From assembly GCA_902776645.1 (NCBI GenBank), contig CACYQT010000002.1, forward strand, positions 1-64,000: DNA of 64,000 nucleotides, read 5' to 3'. This DNA is from an uncultured bacterium. Its GTDB lineage: Bacteria > Verrucomicrobiota > Lentisphaeria > Oligosphaerales > Oligosphaeraceae. Of this stretch, positions 35,577 to 44,402 are shown in pieces. The position numbers and the translations under genes are program-made. The notes under the pieces were generated by a model. The model was given only the letters and a program-made list of their open reading frames with translations. It made no database searches and was not told the DNA's origin. The first letter of the stretch is position 1, and each line of letters opens with the position of its first letter.

Positions 35577-36356
35577 ATGTCGAAAATCCGTTTGCAAGCC
35601 CATCGTGGCGTCAGTTCAGAATTTCCCGAAAACACCTTCGCCGCCTTCCAGGCCGCCATTGACGAAGGCTACGATATCATCGAACTCGATCCGAAATACA
35701 CGGCGGACAACCATATCGTCATCCTCCATGACCGCACGGTCAACCGCACGGGCCGCCGCCAGGACGGCTCCACGCTCCCGCCGGACACTGCGATAAAGGA
35801 TCTTACGTTTGCGCAGGCCCGCGAACTCGAATACGGCTCATGGAAGGATCCGAAATTCAAAGGCGAGAAGCTGCCGTCATTGGAGGAACTGATTGATTTC
35901 ATCAAAGCGCATGACATTCCGTTCAAGTTCGACAATGTATGGGAAACCTTCCCGCCGGAACAGCAGGAGATTTTCCTTTCGCAGCTTGAAAAGGCGAATC
36001 TCGGAAGCAAGATCGGCTTCACCTGCCGCAAGCCGGAGTGCTTCGCGCTTGTCGCCAAACGGTTTCCGCAAGCGGAGCTCCATTGGGACGGTGCGAATGA
36101 CAAGGCGACATTGGAGGATGTCGTGAAGGTCGCCGCCGGCCACCGCCTGACCATCTGGGTCTGCTACGACAACAAGCTGACGGGCTGGTTCAAAGGCGCG
36201 AAGGCCACCGCGGAGCTTTGCGACATGGTCCATCAGTTCGGTGAAATCGGCATCTGGATCCTTTCGCAGGAAGCGGAGCTCGACGACACCGTCAACGTCT
36301 TCAAGGCGAACGCCATCGAGACGACAGGCCACATCAAGCCTTCCATGCTTGCATGA
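35577..36356 (+). CDS. Glycerophosphodiester phosphodiesterase
   Basis: The 259-residue protein has the GDPD signature: AHRG (8-11), EFPENT, E36-x-D38 (IIELDPK) and H51-D52 (ILHDRTVNRT), which are the metal and catalytic residues. Length is that of small cytoplasmic enzymes. It lacks a signal peptide when started at ATG 35577, before which AAAGGCACAT lies. It would split glycerophosphodiesters into glycerol phosphate and an alcohol. Standing among glycan genes it could also act on another phosphodiester. The downstream half (GHRLTIWVCYDNKLTGWFKG) is unusual for the family and lacks the common WTVN motif. Confidence 0.82.
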   Translation: MSKIRLQAHRGVSSEFPENTFAAFQAAIDEGYDIIELDPKYTADNHIVILHDRTVNRTGRRQDGSTLPPDTAIKDLTFAQARELEYGSWKDPKFKGEKLPSLEELIDFIKAHDIPFKFDNVWETFPPEQQEIFLSQLEKANLGSKIGFTCRKPECFALVAKRFPQAELHWDGANDKATLEDVVKVAAGHRLTIWVCYDNKLTGWFKGAKATAELCDMVHQFGEIGIWILSQEAELDDTVNVFKANAIETTGHIKPSMLA

Positions 36357-36365
36357 AAAACATAC

Positions 36366-36415
36366 GGGAGGGTCGCGCTCCTGCGCGACCGGTCGCTCTG
36401 GAGAGCGACCCTCCC
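36366..36415. repeat. REP-like double hairpin, GGGAGGGTC family
   Basis: Two hairpins, GGTCGCG-CTCCTG-CGCGACC (36371-36390) and GGTCGCTC-TGGA-GAGCGACC (36391-36410), are enclosed by GGGAGGGTCGC (36366-36376) and GCGACCCTCCC (36405-36415). A half unit with exchanged arms (GGTCCCGC-GGGA-GCGGGACC) lies at 39304-39323 and continues into CTCCC. Confidence 0.75.
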
Positions 36416-36452
36416 TGATTCATTTAAGTAAATATAAACAACCGGAACAATC

Positions 36453-38297
36453 ATGAGAAAACGTTACCAGGAAGTTAGTTATGACATCGTCGTGGTCGGC
36501 GGCGGCATGGCCGGCCTCTGCGCGGCGATTTCCGCCGCGCGTCATGGCGCGAAGGTAGGGCTCGTCCACGCCCGCCCCGTGCTCGGCGGCAACGCCTCCA
36601 GCGAAATCCGCATCCATATCAGCGGTGCCGACCAGAGCCTCCGCCAGACGGATTACGCGGAATCAGGCCTGCTCTATGAACTGATGCTCGAAAACAAGAG
36701 CCGTAACGATACGTTCAACTACTCCATCTGGGATATGGTTCTCTTCGAAGCCGCCAAAAACGAAAGGAATCTGACCGTCTATCTGAACTGCCCGATGTTC
36801 GACTGCTCCGTCGATGGCGACATCATCACCTCCATCTCCTGCTTCCAGGAGACGACGGAACTGACGTTGAAGATCTCCGCGCCGCTGTTCGTGGACGCCA
36901 CAGGCAACGGCACGCTCGGCTATTTCGCGGGAGCGGACTACACGCAGGGCAGCGAATCGAACAAAGAATACGGCGAGCCGCACGCACCCGACCAGCCCAA
37001 CAACGAACGCATGGGAAACACGATTCTCATGAAGGCCGTCGATACGGGCCATCCCGTCAAATACGAGCCGCCCGCCTTCGCGAAGAAGCTGACGGAGCAT
37101 CAGTTGCGCTACCGCGTCCATTCCAAGACGATGAAAGTCGATGCGAGCATGGCGCCCGATCCGGAGGAATGGCTTCGCCTGTCCGCATGCAGCTGCGCCG
37201 CCGTCGATTACGGCTACTGGTGGCTCGAACTCATGGGCGACGGCGACGACATCATTCCGGACTATGAGAAAATCCGCGACGACTTGATGGCCTACGCCTA
37301 CGGCCTGTGGGATCACATCAAGAACGGTGGTCAGCATGGCGCGGAAAACTTTGCGCTCGAATGGGTTGGCGCATTGCCTGGCATGCGCGAGAGCCGTCGT
37401 CTGCTCGGCGACTACGTGCTGAACGAATGCGACATTCTGGAACACCGCCAGTTCGACGACGCCGTCGCCTACGGCGGCTGGTGTGTCGATCTCCATGCGC
37501 CGCATGGACTTCTGGATTTCGACGTCCTGCCCAGCGACTGCCATCATTTCACTGGCGTCTATACGATTCCGTATCGTTCCTACTATTCGCGCAATATCCG
37601 CAACCTCTTCCTGGCGGGGCGCGACATCAGCACGTCCAAGCTCGGCCTCGCGAGCACGCGTATTCTCGGCTGTTGCGCCGTCGGCGGCCAGGCGGTCGGC
37701 ACGGCCGCCGCCCTCTGTGTGAAATACAACGTGCTGCCGCGCGAACTGGCGCCGCATATTCCTGAAGTCCAGCAGCTTATCTTGAAGGACGACGGCTTCC
37801 TGCCGAATATCCTCAATCAAGATGAAAAGGATTTCGCACGGAAAGCGACGTTCACGGCGAGCTCCTCAAAAGCGAACGGCGTTCCGCAAAATGTCGTCAA
37901 CGGTGTTTCCCGCAAGCTCGGTGACGAAACAAACGCGTGGATTTCCGACGGTCTCTCCGCCAATGGCGAAACGCTTTGCATGAAATTGGATGCTCCGCGT
38001 ACGATCTCCGAACTGCGGCTGACGTTCGATTCCAATTTCGCCTATCCGATCCGCGTCACGATGTCGGCCAACCGCCAGGCGCAGCAGCGCATTGGCATCC
38101 CGCCGGAACTCGTTAAGGATTATACCATTACGGCCTTTCGCAACGGGAAGGCCGTCTATACCAAAGAAATAAAGGACAACCACCAGCGGCACAACGTCGT
38201 GGCGATTCCGCCGACGGAATGCGACGCCGTCGAATTCCGCTTCACCGCCACGAACGGCGCGGCCGACGTGACGGTGTATGAAATCAGAGCCTACTAG
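36453..38297 (+). CDS. FAD-dependent oxidoreductase (FAD_oxidored family), paralogue of 8093-9850
   Basis: The 614-residue protein opens with YDIVVVGGGMAGLCAAISAA and LGGNASSEIRIHISGA, then a central LPGMRESRRLLGDYVL and LFLAGRDISTSKLGLASTR. The last 140 residues form a beta sandwich (F5/8 C-like), as in its paralogue. It likely oxidises a sugar or sugar acid with FAD, electrons going to an unknown acceptor. No signal peptide. The preceding spacer carries a REP-like hairpin, and a hairpin built of CTAG words lies after the stop, between it and the convergent isomerase gene. Confidence 0.8.
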   Translation: MRKRYQEVSYDIVVVGGGMAGLCAAISAARHGAKVGLVHARPVLGGNASSEIRIHISGADQSLRQTDYAESGLLYELMLENKSRNDTFNYSIWDMVLFEAAKNERNLTVYLNCPMFDCSVDGDIITSISCFQETTELTLKISAPLFVDATGNGTLGYFAGADYTQGSESNKEYGEPHAPDQPNNERMGNTILMKAVDTGHPVKYEPPAFAKKLTEHQLRYRVHSKTMKVDASMAPDPEEWLRLSACSCAAVDYGYWWLELMGDGDDIIPDYEKIRDDLMAYAYGLWDHIKNGGQHGAENFALEWVGALPGMRESRRLLGDYVLNECDILEHRQFDDAVAYGGWCVDLHAPHGLLDFDVLPSDCHHFTGVYTIPYRSYYSRNIRNLFLAGRDISTSKLGLASTRILGCCAVGGQAVGTAAALCVKYNVLPRELAPHIPEVQQLILKDDGFLPNILNQDEKDFARKATFTASSSKANGVPQNVVNGVSRKLGDETNAWISDGLSANGETLCMKLDAPRTISELRLTFDSNFAYPIRVTMSANRQAQQRIGIPPELVKDYTITAFRNGKAVYTKEIKDNHQRHNVVAIPPTECDAVEFRFTATNGAADVTVYEIRAY

Positions 38298-38370
38298 GCG
38301 GCTAGAAGGCTAGGCGGCTAGAAATCTAGAATTCTAGAAAACTAGCCGCCTGGAATACTAGAATTCTAAT
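38294..38370. repeat. CTAG word cluster forming a hairpin between convergent genes
   Basis: GGCGGCTAG words occur twice, followed by CTAGAATT words. AGGCGGCTAG (38312-38321) pairs perfectly with CTAGCCGCCT (38342-38351) across a loop itself made of CTAGAATTCTAG. It probably ends transcription from both sides. Confidence 0.65.
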
Positions 38371-39244
38371 CTATTTTCAGCTCGTTGATGCGCCGCTGGA
38401 TCTCGGCGGCGTTCTCCAGATAGAACACGTTGCGTTCGAAGGATTTCATGACCACGTCCGGAGCGATGGCCCTGTTCTGCCATTTTGGGGCGTTCAGGAA
38501 GCCGAAGACTTCGAACATCAGCAGAACGTCGTTTGGTAACTGCTTGACGGCTTCCATGATGCCCGCCCAGTCGATGACGCCCATGCCCGGATACCAATGG
38601 CATTCATCGATGCCGTCGTAGTCGGAGATGTGGAACGTGCGGATGCGCGGCGCCAGCAGCTTGATGCCGTCCACCAGTTTTTCCGGATGGCCGCAGAAAT
38701 GGTTGACGTCGAAGCAGACGCCGACTTGTTCCATCGGGAAGCCGTCGACCATCACGGCGAGTTCCTCCGCCGTGTTGCCGAGGCATGAACGCGGCAGGTC
38801 TTCCACGTTGATGCTGATGCCCTGTTCCTTCGCGACGGGAACCAGTTCGGACAGCGTCTTGCGGAAGGCCTTGATCCATTCCGCGCGTTCGGGATTGTCC
38901 CATGGAACAGGCTCCAGGCAGCCGTGCATCGTGAAGTTCTTGCACTTCAGCGGGGCGCATGCGCGGATGAAGGCGGCCGTCTTGTCGGAGGCGGGCTTGC
39001 GTTTGCTTTCGTCCGGATCGGCGAATTCCCACGTTTTACCGAACGGAATATGGATGCTGCCGATGATGACGCCGCCTGCGTCCTGCAATTCGGCCATGAT
39101 GCGGACCTTTTCGCCAATGTTTTCCGCCGTGCAGGCTCCGCTGCAAGAGTATTCGATGCGTTTCAATTTGGCGCGTTTCAGGCCTTCAAGCCATTCTGTC
39201 TCCAAGGCGATTTTGTCGGGAACGGATGTTGCATACTGGTACAT
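38366..39244 (-). CDS. Sugar phosphate isomerase/epimerase (AP-endonuclease-2-like TIM barrel)
   Basis: The 292-residue protein has the metal site of the xylose-isomerase-like barrels: Glu in INVEDLP (about 149), Asp-x-x-His in CFDVNHFCGH (about 181), FHISDYDG and the closing Glu in LLMFEVFG. These enzymes interconvert ketoses or epimerise sugar derivatives, often inositol or 3-keto sugars. It is the last gene of the minus-strand run from 44278, next to a Gfo/Idh oxidoreductase, a common partnership for oxidation then isomerisation. AAGGAAACCACC precedes the ATG. Confidence 0.82.
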   Translation of the reverse strand: MYQYATSVPDKIALETEWLEGLKRAKLKRIEYSCSGACTAENIGEKVRIMAELQDAGGVIIGSIHIPFGKTWEFADPDESKRKPASDKTAAFIRACAPLKCKNFTMHGCLEPVPWDNPERAEWIKAFRKTLSELVPVAKEQGISINVEDLPRSCLGNTAEELAVMVDGFPMEQVGVCFDVNHFCGHPEKLVDGIKLLAPRIRTFHISDYDGIDECHWYPGMGVIDWAGIMEAVKQLPNDVLLMFEVFGFLNAPKWQNRAIAPDVVMKSFERNVFYLENAAEIQRRINELKID

Positions 39245-39270
39245 GGTGGTTTCCTTATAATGGTAAAAAA

Positions 39271-39328
39271 GGGACTAAAGCGACTAAAGCGATAAGCGCG
39301 AGCGGTCCCGCGGGAGCGGGACCCTCCC
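39271..39328. repeat. GGGACTAAAGC words and half REP-like hairpin
   Basis: GGGACTAAAGCGACTAAAGC (39271-39290) is a short word repeat like those at 41163-41201 and 52553-52583. It is followed at 39304-39323 by the hairpin GGTCCCGC-GGGA-GCGGGACC and CTCCC, related to 36366-36415. Confidence 0.6.
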
Positions 39329-39330
39329 GT

Positions 39331-40407
39331 TCAAACGTTGGCGGGCAGGCCGCTTTCCACGCTCTTGTAGCAGGCGTTCATGCAATCAATCGTCTGGCGG
39401 TGCCAACGGAGGTTGATCTTCGGCTGCTTGTGGTTGCGGATGCAATCGACGAATTCGTCGATGAGGCCGATCCATTCGTCGAAGTAGGTGTATTGCACGG
39501 TGTAGCGGTCGTTGGGGGCACCGTTGTGATAGACGTTCGGGCCGAAGCAGTCGCACATGACGGTGCCTTTCTCGCCCGTGATGGTGACATTGACCTCCAT
39601 GCGTTTCGGGAAGATCTCCCAGCCGGGCGCGGGAACGGCGAGACGTTCCTCCAGACGCGACCATGACGGATCGAACAGGAAGGACGTGCCGTCCTTCATC
39701 TTGCCGCTGGCGAGAATCATGTCCTCCACTTCGATGTCCGGCCGGAGGTTGGGGGCGACCTGCGAATAGACGTAGTCGAAATCGGAGCCTGTCAGCCAGC
39801 GGATCAGATCGAAGATGTGCGGATGGTCGCAGAGGGCGCCGCCGCGGAAACGGCTGTCGCCTTTCTTCAGCGGAACGCGTGAGCCGTAGGAGGCTTCGGG
39901 CACGCCCTGCCACGGGAAGGCCCAGACGGGCGACAGCGTGATGTTCGTCATCTGGATGGACAGCAGCTTGCCGAGCTTGCCGGACGCGATGATTTCCTGC
40001 AACCGCTTGACGACGGGATTGTAGTGCATCTCCAGTTCGATCTGGCAGACGATGCCCGCCTTGTCCACGAGTTCGATCATTTCGTCGTATTCCTTCGGAT
40101 CGAAGGTCGGAATCTTCATGGAGAGGATGTGGACGCCGCGCTCCGCGCAGAGCTTCATCTCCTTCAGATGCTGGTCGTTGGCGGATGCGATGACGACGGC
40201 CTCGATGTCGGGGTGCTTCGCGAACATCTCTTCGGCGGAGAGATAGCAGGGCACGCCGTTGTTGTAGAGTTCATAGACGTCCTTCGCACGCTGGTCGGCG
40301 GCGCAGGAGGCGACCCAGTCCAATTTGCTGTTGTCGCGGAGCGTCTGGTAGTATTTGCGGGTATGGCCGTGCGTGAGGGCCATCATGGCGATTTTGACGG
40401 GTTTCAT
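39331..40407 (-). CDS. Gfo/Idh/MocA family oxidoreductase
   Basis: The 358-residue NAD(P)-dependent enzyme starts with the nucleotide fold VKIAMMALTHGHTRKYYQTL, then VIASANDQHLKEMKLCAERG. The catalytic Lys of the usual EKP motif is kept within ILSMKIPT, although the Glu is replaced. C-terminal beta sheet with GALCDHPHIFDLIRWLTGSD, where the His pair fits the catalytic site. Such proteins oxidise a sugar hydroxyl or act in 3-keto-glycoside cleavage. Strong AGGAGGAA lies eight bases before the start. The gap to the upstream unknown gene is 12 bases, so they are cotranscribed. Confidence 0.88.
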   Translation of the reverse strand: MKPVKIAMMALTHGHTRKYYQTLRDNSKLDWVASCAADQRAKDVYELYNNGVPCYLSAEEMFAKHPDIEAVVIASANDQHLKEMKLCAERGVHILSMKIPTFDPKEYDEMIELVDKAGIVCQIELEMHYNPVVKRLQEIIASGKLGKLLSIQMTNITLSPVWAFPWQGVPEASYGSRVPLKKGDSRFRGGALCDHPHIFDLIRWLTGSDFDYVYSQVAPNLRPDIEVEDMILASGKMKDGTSFLFDPSWSRLEERLAVPAPGWEIFPKRMEVNVTITGEKGTVMCDCFGPNVYHNGAPNDRYTVQYTYFDEWIGLIDEFVDCIRNHKQPKINLRWHRQTIDCMNACYKSVESGLPANV

Positions 40408-40419
40408 GTGTGTTCCTCC

Positions 40420-41148
40420 TCAGCAGCAGACGGGTTTGCGTGACTTATCCGATTCGAGCGCGTTCTGGACCTGCGCCGTGACGTTCGCGTCGATGGCGTT
40501 CCATTGCGCGGCGAGCGACGGATCGGAGAGGACGGCGTAGGCGGCGCGGATGGTGAGAATTTCATCCAGTTCGAAGCCGAAGAGCTCCGTGTCCGTATCG
40601 GTATAGCGCTTTTCGCCGTCGGCCGTGAATTCGTAGATGGAGGCCTGTGGGACCTGCGTATCGACGGTGCGGTCGCAGGCGACGCCGCGGCGGGCGATGA
40701 TCTCATGCTTGTCGATGGGCTCCGCGTTGGGGGGCAGGGCGGCGGAACATTCGATGGAGACGCTCTTTCCGTCCGCGAGACGGACGATCAGATTGGCGGT
40801 CTTGCCGTTGACGGTCGCGAAGAGGGAGGCGACTTCCGCTTCGCCGAGGAAGGCGGCCAGATCGAGTTCGCGGTAGAGGAGCGGGCGGATGCAGGCAGCC
40901 GCCTTCAGATTCATGAAGCGGAGGGTGGAGACGCCTTCCAGAATCTTGTTGTCGATGAGATTCTTCAATTCGATGAAACGGCGTTCCTTGCGCCACGGCA
41001 ACAACTTGCAGACGGTGCCGTCCGCGAATTTGAGTTCGGCGGCGTTGCCGATGGAGCCTTCCTTGGCGGCGACGATCTCGCCGTCCGCCTTGACGGCGTA
41101 TTTGTCGCGGAGGCGTTGGAGCGCCTCGTTCATTTCTTTTAGTTTCAT
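40420..41148 (-). CDS. Unknown protein in the sugar operon
   Basis: I do not recognise this 242-residue product. It is soluble, with no signal peptide. The N-terminal 50 residues are charged and helical (KEMNEALQRLRDKYAVKADG), then a mixed alpha/beta part includes LKFADGTVCKLLPWRKERR, and it ends in RKPVCC, two Cys that could bind a metal. The start ATG 41148 follows AGGAAACACC; the longer frame would translate a GGGACGAAAG word repeat. Lying between the SIS protein and the Gfo/Idh oxidoreductase in a tight operon, it may be a subunit of, or chaperone for, one of them; this is inference. Confidence 0.6.
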   Translation of the reverse strand: MKLKEMNEALQRLRDKYAVKADGEIVAAKEGSIGNAAELKFADGTVCKLLPWRKERRFIELKNLIDNKILEGVSTLRFMNLKAAACIRPLLYRELDLAAFLGEAEVASLFATVNGKTANLIVRLADGKSVSIECSAALPPNAEPIDKHEIIARRGVACDRTVDTQVPQASIYEFTADGEKRYTDTDTELFGFELDEILTIRAAYAVLSDPSLAAQWNAIDANVTAQVQNALESDKSRKPVCC

Positions 41149-41162
41149 GGTGTTTCCTATTA

Positions 41163-41201
41163 GGGTTAAGGGACGAAAGGGATAAAAGGGACGAAAGGGA
41201 C
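41163..41201. repeat. GGGACGAAAGGGATAAAA word repeat in operon spacer
   Basis: Four units of GGGA(C/T)RAAA, lying between the SIS gene stop and the next ribosome site on the minus strand. Its purine run is one-stranded: the minus-strand RNA reads as CCCUUUNRUCCC. Confidence 0.6.
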
Positions 41202-41960
41202 TTAGAGCATTTTGATGCGCGGTTTGTATTTGGCGAGATAGGCGGCGTTCTTCTCGTCGCCGCCGGGCGCGTTGGCGCTGTTCCAGACGGGCGGGACGAT
41301 GCCGCGTTCGACGCATTGGCGAACCGTCTCAATTTCAAGCAGATGGGCGATCGTGAAATCGACGATGTTGGAGACGGGAGCGATGGGCGTGTCCAGCCCG
41401 GGGATGTTGACGATGGCGTCGCCGACGGGATTGTAGTCGTCGATGCAGACATCCGCGAAATCGAAAAGATTCTTGCCGGACGGATGGCGGATGAAATGGT
41501 CTTTCGGCATTTCGTTCTGCCAGTAGGAGCTCGCGACGGCGATGATTTTGCCGCCTTGCTTTTTGATCTGCATGGCCGCGTCGATGGTGGCGGGATTGAT
41601 GCCGATGTTGTGGAAAATGATGACGACGTCGTCCTGTTTGATGTCGTAGTATTTGATGATGGACGCGCCGAAATTGACGGTGCGTTCCAGTTCCAAATAT
41701 TTCAGCGACTGGTTGAAGACGGAGAGGGCGGTCTCCATGAGCGGGTTGATGTTGGCGAGGCCGCCCGCGCGGAAGAACATTTCGCCCATGGGAAGCGTCG
41801 TGTGGCCGCCGCCGCCATAGACGCTGATGAGGCGGTCGTCGGCGATGGCGTCCGCCATGAGGCTTGCGGCCTTGCGGATGTTGTCGCTCTGCTCATCGAC
41901 GACCTTGCGGATGTTGGCGAAGGCGTTGTCGACGTAGCCGAAATCGTTGAGTTTTTCCAT
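41202..41960 (-). CDS. SIS-domain sugar-phosphate binding protein
   Basis: The 252-residue protein has one sugar isomerase domain: ISVYGGGGHTTLPMGEMFFR near 45-64, IFHNIGINPATIDAAMQIKKQGGKIIAVASS and VPPVWNSANAPGGDEKN near the C-terminus, matching the UPF0309 type of SIS proteins. The group probably isomerises or binds phosphorylated amino sugars. AAGGAACCAAC precedes the ATG. It is 17 bases after the GH89-like gene, so the pair is one transcript: one enzyme frees the sugar, this one may convert it. Confidence 0.78.
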   Translation of the reverse strand: MEKLNDFGYVDNAFANIRKVVDEQSDNIRKAASLMADAIADDRLISVYGGGGHTTLPMGEMFFRAGGLANINPLMETALSVFNQSLKYLELERTVNFGASIIKYYDIKQDDVVIIFHNIGINPATIDAAMQIKKQGGKIIAVASSYWQNEMPKDHFIRHPSGKNLFDFADVCIDDYNPVGDAIVNIPGLDTPIAPVSNIVDFTIAHLLEIETVRQCVERGIVPPVWNSANAPGGDEKNAAYLAKYKPRIKML

Positions 41961-41977
41961 GTTGGTTCCTTATATGG

Positions 41978-44278
41978 TTATAGGCTTGTGAGCTCTGCGA
42001 TGATGGTGGCCATCGTCGAAATCGTCTCCGGCAGATTTTCGAAGGCCTCTTCCGTGTCAACCTGCATGTCCGCCAGCGGCTTGTCGTAGAACACATCCAC
42101 AACGGGCTGGGCGAGCTCCTTCAACGGTTGCGTCAAATCGTTGAACGGCGCGTGGTTGCCGGAATCAAAGCGTTTGGCGAAATAGTCTGTGAAAGCGTCG
42201 ATGACAGGAATGTAGATGTCGGAGACGAGTTCCCTGATCTGCGTGCGGCAGTAGTTGTTTTCGGCGTTGCCCTTCAGCGTGGTTTCGAACTTCGGATTCG
42301 TCTCATGCTTCTCCTGAAGTGCCTGCAACGACGCATACAGGGAGAATTCGTCACTGGCGGAGAGGATGTCCAGCATGACGGCGAGAACCTCCCGAATTTT
42401 CGTGAGGAAGGCGAGAGGCTTCTCCTTCGCCGCGAGGCCGTTCCGCCAGTCTTCCGCCGCAAGCTTGAAGGATGCGCAGGCGTATTCGGCGGCGCGTCCA
42501 GCGACCATGCGCGCGATGTCGATGACATCGCGTTTCACAAACGGCGTGTCGTTCTCAATATCCACATCCGCAAGCATTTGCAGCAACGGCTGGCAATTCG
42601 CGAGCGGCCCTCTGGCGCCGTTGGCGAACATCTCCATTTGCAATAAATGGCGTCTTGTCCAGGCTGCCCATTGCGGAATGCGCATGGCGTACAGTTCATA
42701 GTCATGGCCGGATATGGAATTCGGCCCCGACCAGTGGTCGGATTTCGCCAGCGGCAGGGCGGCCTGCCAGATCGGCAACATCGTCTCGGCGGTCTCTTCG
42801 TCATAGCGGTTTTGGCAGAATGTCTTGACAAAATCGTTGATTTTGATGTTCGACGGTGTCGGCGACCACGTGTTGGCGGCGAAATATTCGAGCAGCAGCG
42901 TGTCGGAGTGGGAAATCTCCGGCCAGTAGATAAGTCCTTTGCACATCGGATCTTCCACGGCCATGGGGAGGTTGCGTTCGATGACGTTGTAGTTGCCGCG
43001 CATTTCCGAATGGGCTTCGTAGGCGTGGAAGATGCCGAACATCCACGGGAACTTGCCAAGAAGGCCCCAGTTCTTGAAATTGTTCAGCTCGTCGTCCGTG
43101 TCGGACGTGTAGTCGAGAATGATCGTGTTGGCGGGATCGAATTGTGAGACGAGTTCGCGGACTTGCTCGGGCCGCCAATGCATGCAGAAGTCCCATGACG
43201 CGATCAATAGCGGAGCCTGCGGGTATTTTTCACGCAACTTATTGATAATGCGACGGTACGTGTAGAGCTTCATTTCGTGATTGGCGGCGTCGTCTTTGTA
43301 GCAGCGGCGCTCCGCGAGGCCGATCGTGTGGAAGAGTTCGGGCGCGCCATATTCGCGGATGTGCGTCTCCGTGAGCTTGAAATAGGCGTCCAGATTCTTG
43401 TCCTGCCGGATGTCCCACACGAGGCCTGTCTTCTCGCTGTAGCCGCTGGTCGATTGCGGGACGAAATCAGGCTTGACTTTGTCCAGATATTGCACAGGCG
43501 TGCGGCTGTACCAATGCGTCATCGTGCCGATGTCCTCCGGATGGAGGAGGTCGCGGTCACGGGCGTACTGCAGCAACTGCTTCCGCAGTTCGCCGCGCGT
43601 CTGCAGCGACCAGAAGAGGTTGCGGTCGTCATACGAACGCGGCACGGCTTCGGGTACGTCCCATTTCGGATAATCGACGATGTCCGGAAACGCCTTCTGG
43701 AAGAGGTCGTCGAGACCGATTCGCAGCATGAAGAAGTTCAGCCGTTTTTTGAGAATCCAGTCGATTTCCTTTTGCCATTGTTCGAGATCCCAATGCTCCG
43801 CCTGGAAGCGGTCGAGGCTGCGGTGGGCGAAATAGCGTAGGCCGCGGTAGTCGAATCGCGGCGATTCGGCGACATCGAGATTCGCGATATCGATGTCCGG
43901 AAGCGACGGAATGACGTCGCCATCCCAGAAGTAATGGCAACCGGCGCTGCGTTCGAAGAAATCATAGACGGCGTAGAGCAGGGCGCGGCCGCGGCCACCC
44001 GCGAGAAACAGGAGATGGCGGCCGTTCTCAAAGGCGGATTTGACGACATAGTCGTCCGAGCCTGTGCGCAGGGCGAAATCGCGGATCGTCCCGTCGATGA
44101 TCTTCTCATGGACGAAATGGTTCGCCGCATCGGAACCGATGACGACAAGATCATCGTCGGCAGGCGCTTCCGTGACGATATCTAGCTTGACGCAAGTGAC
44201 TTGAAACCAAAGATCCGCGAATGTGCGGGCGGCGATTGCGAAGATGCCTTCGTCTTTTGGAATATGGATTTTCAACAT
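41978..44278 (-). CDS. GH89-like alpha-N-acetylglucosaminidase, cytoplasmic
   Basis: The 766-residue protein has the NAGLU three-part layout: a small N-terminal alpha/beta domain (LVVIGSDAANHFVHEKI), a TIM barrel with FDYRGLRYFAHRSL and EHWDLEQWQKEIDWILKKRL, then FPWMFGIFHAYEAHSEMRGN, matching the conserved FGG-type loop region, and a helical C-terminus from SHSDTLLLEYFAA. Family enzymes cut terminal alpha-GlcNAc from heparan sulfate or mucin. The match is divergent, so I hold the family call loosely. No signal peptide, so it would act on imported pieces. It is the first gene of the operon ending at 38366. Confidence 0.6.
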   Translation of the reverse strand: MLKIHIPKDEGIFAIAARTFADLWFQVTCVKLDIVTEAPADDDLVVIGSDAANHFVHEKIIDGTIRDFALRTGSDDYVVKSAFENGRHLLFLAGGRGRALLYAVYDFFERSAGCHYFWDGDVIPSLPDIDIANLDVAESPRFDYRGLRYFAHRSLDRFQAEHWDLEQWQKEIDWILKKRLNFFMLRIGLDDLFQKAFPDIVDYPKWDVPEAVPRSYDDRNLFWSLQTRGELRKQLLQYARDRDLLHPEDIGTMTHWYSRTPVQYLDKVKPDFVPQSTSGYSEKTGLVWDIRQDKNLDAYFKLTETHIREYGAPELFHTIGLAERRCYKDDAANHEMKLYTYRRIINKLREKYPQAPLLIASWDFCMHWRPEQVRELVSQFDPANTIILDYTSDTDDELNNFKNWGLLGKFPWMFGIFHAYEAHSEMRGNYNVIERNLPMAVEDPMCKGLIYWPEISHSDTLLLEYFAANTWSPTPSNIKINDFVKTFCQNRYDEETAETMLPIWQAALPLAKSDHWSGPNSISGHDYELYAMRIPQWAAWTRRHLLQMEMFANGARGPLANCQPLLQMLADVDIENDTPFVKRDVIDIARMVAGRAAEYACASFKLAAEDWRNGLAAKEKPLAFLTKIREVLAVMLDILSASDEFSLYASLQALQEKHETNPKFETTLKGNAENNYCRTQIRELVSDIYIPVIDAFTDYFAKRFDSGNHAPFNDLTQPLKELAQPVVDVFYDKPLADMQVDTEEAFENLPETISTMATIIAELTSL

Positions 44279-44292
44279 GTCGATACCTTGCT

Positions 44293-44402
44293 TTTAGGAA
44301 CCACGAATGGACACTGATTGACTCGATTTGCCTCGCCGCCGTTGGCCTTGGCGCTGAAGCGTCTGTCTTTGCCTTAAACTTTCAGCTTTAATCTCTTAGC
44401 TC
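44293..44402. repeat. Composite spacer repeat (CCACGAATGGACAC plus AGCTTT parts)
   Basis: Same order as at 13198-13371: CCACGAATGGACAC (44293-44325), GCCTCGCCGCC, then CTTTCAGCTTTAATCTCTTAGCTC (44368-44402). The tail overlaps the last codons of the next minus gene. Confidence 0.55.

Noticed and set aside
40420-41316. Longer N-terminus for the unknown operon protein
   Set aside because: The added 56 residues read a word repeat and the end of the SIS gene in another frame; ATG 41148 has a good ribosome site.
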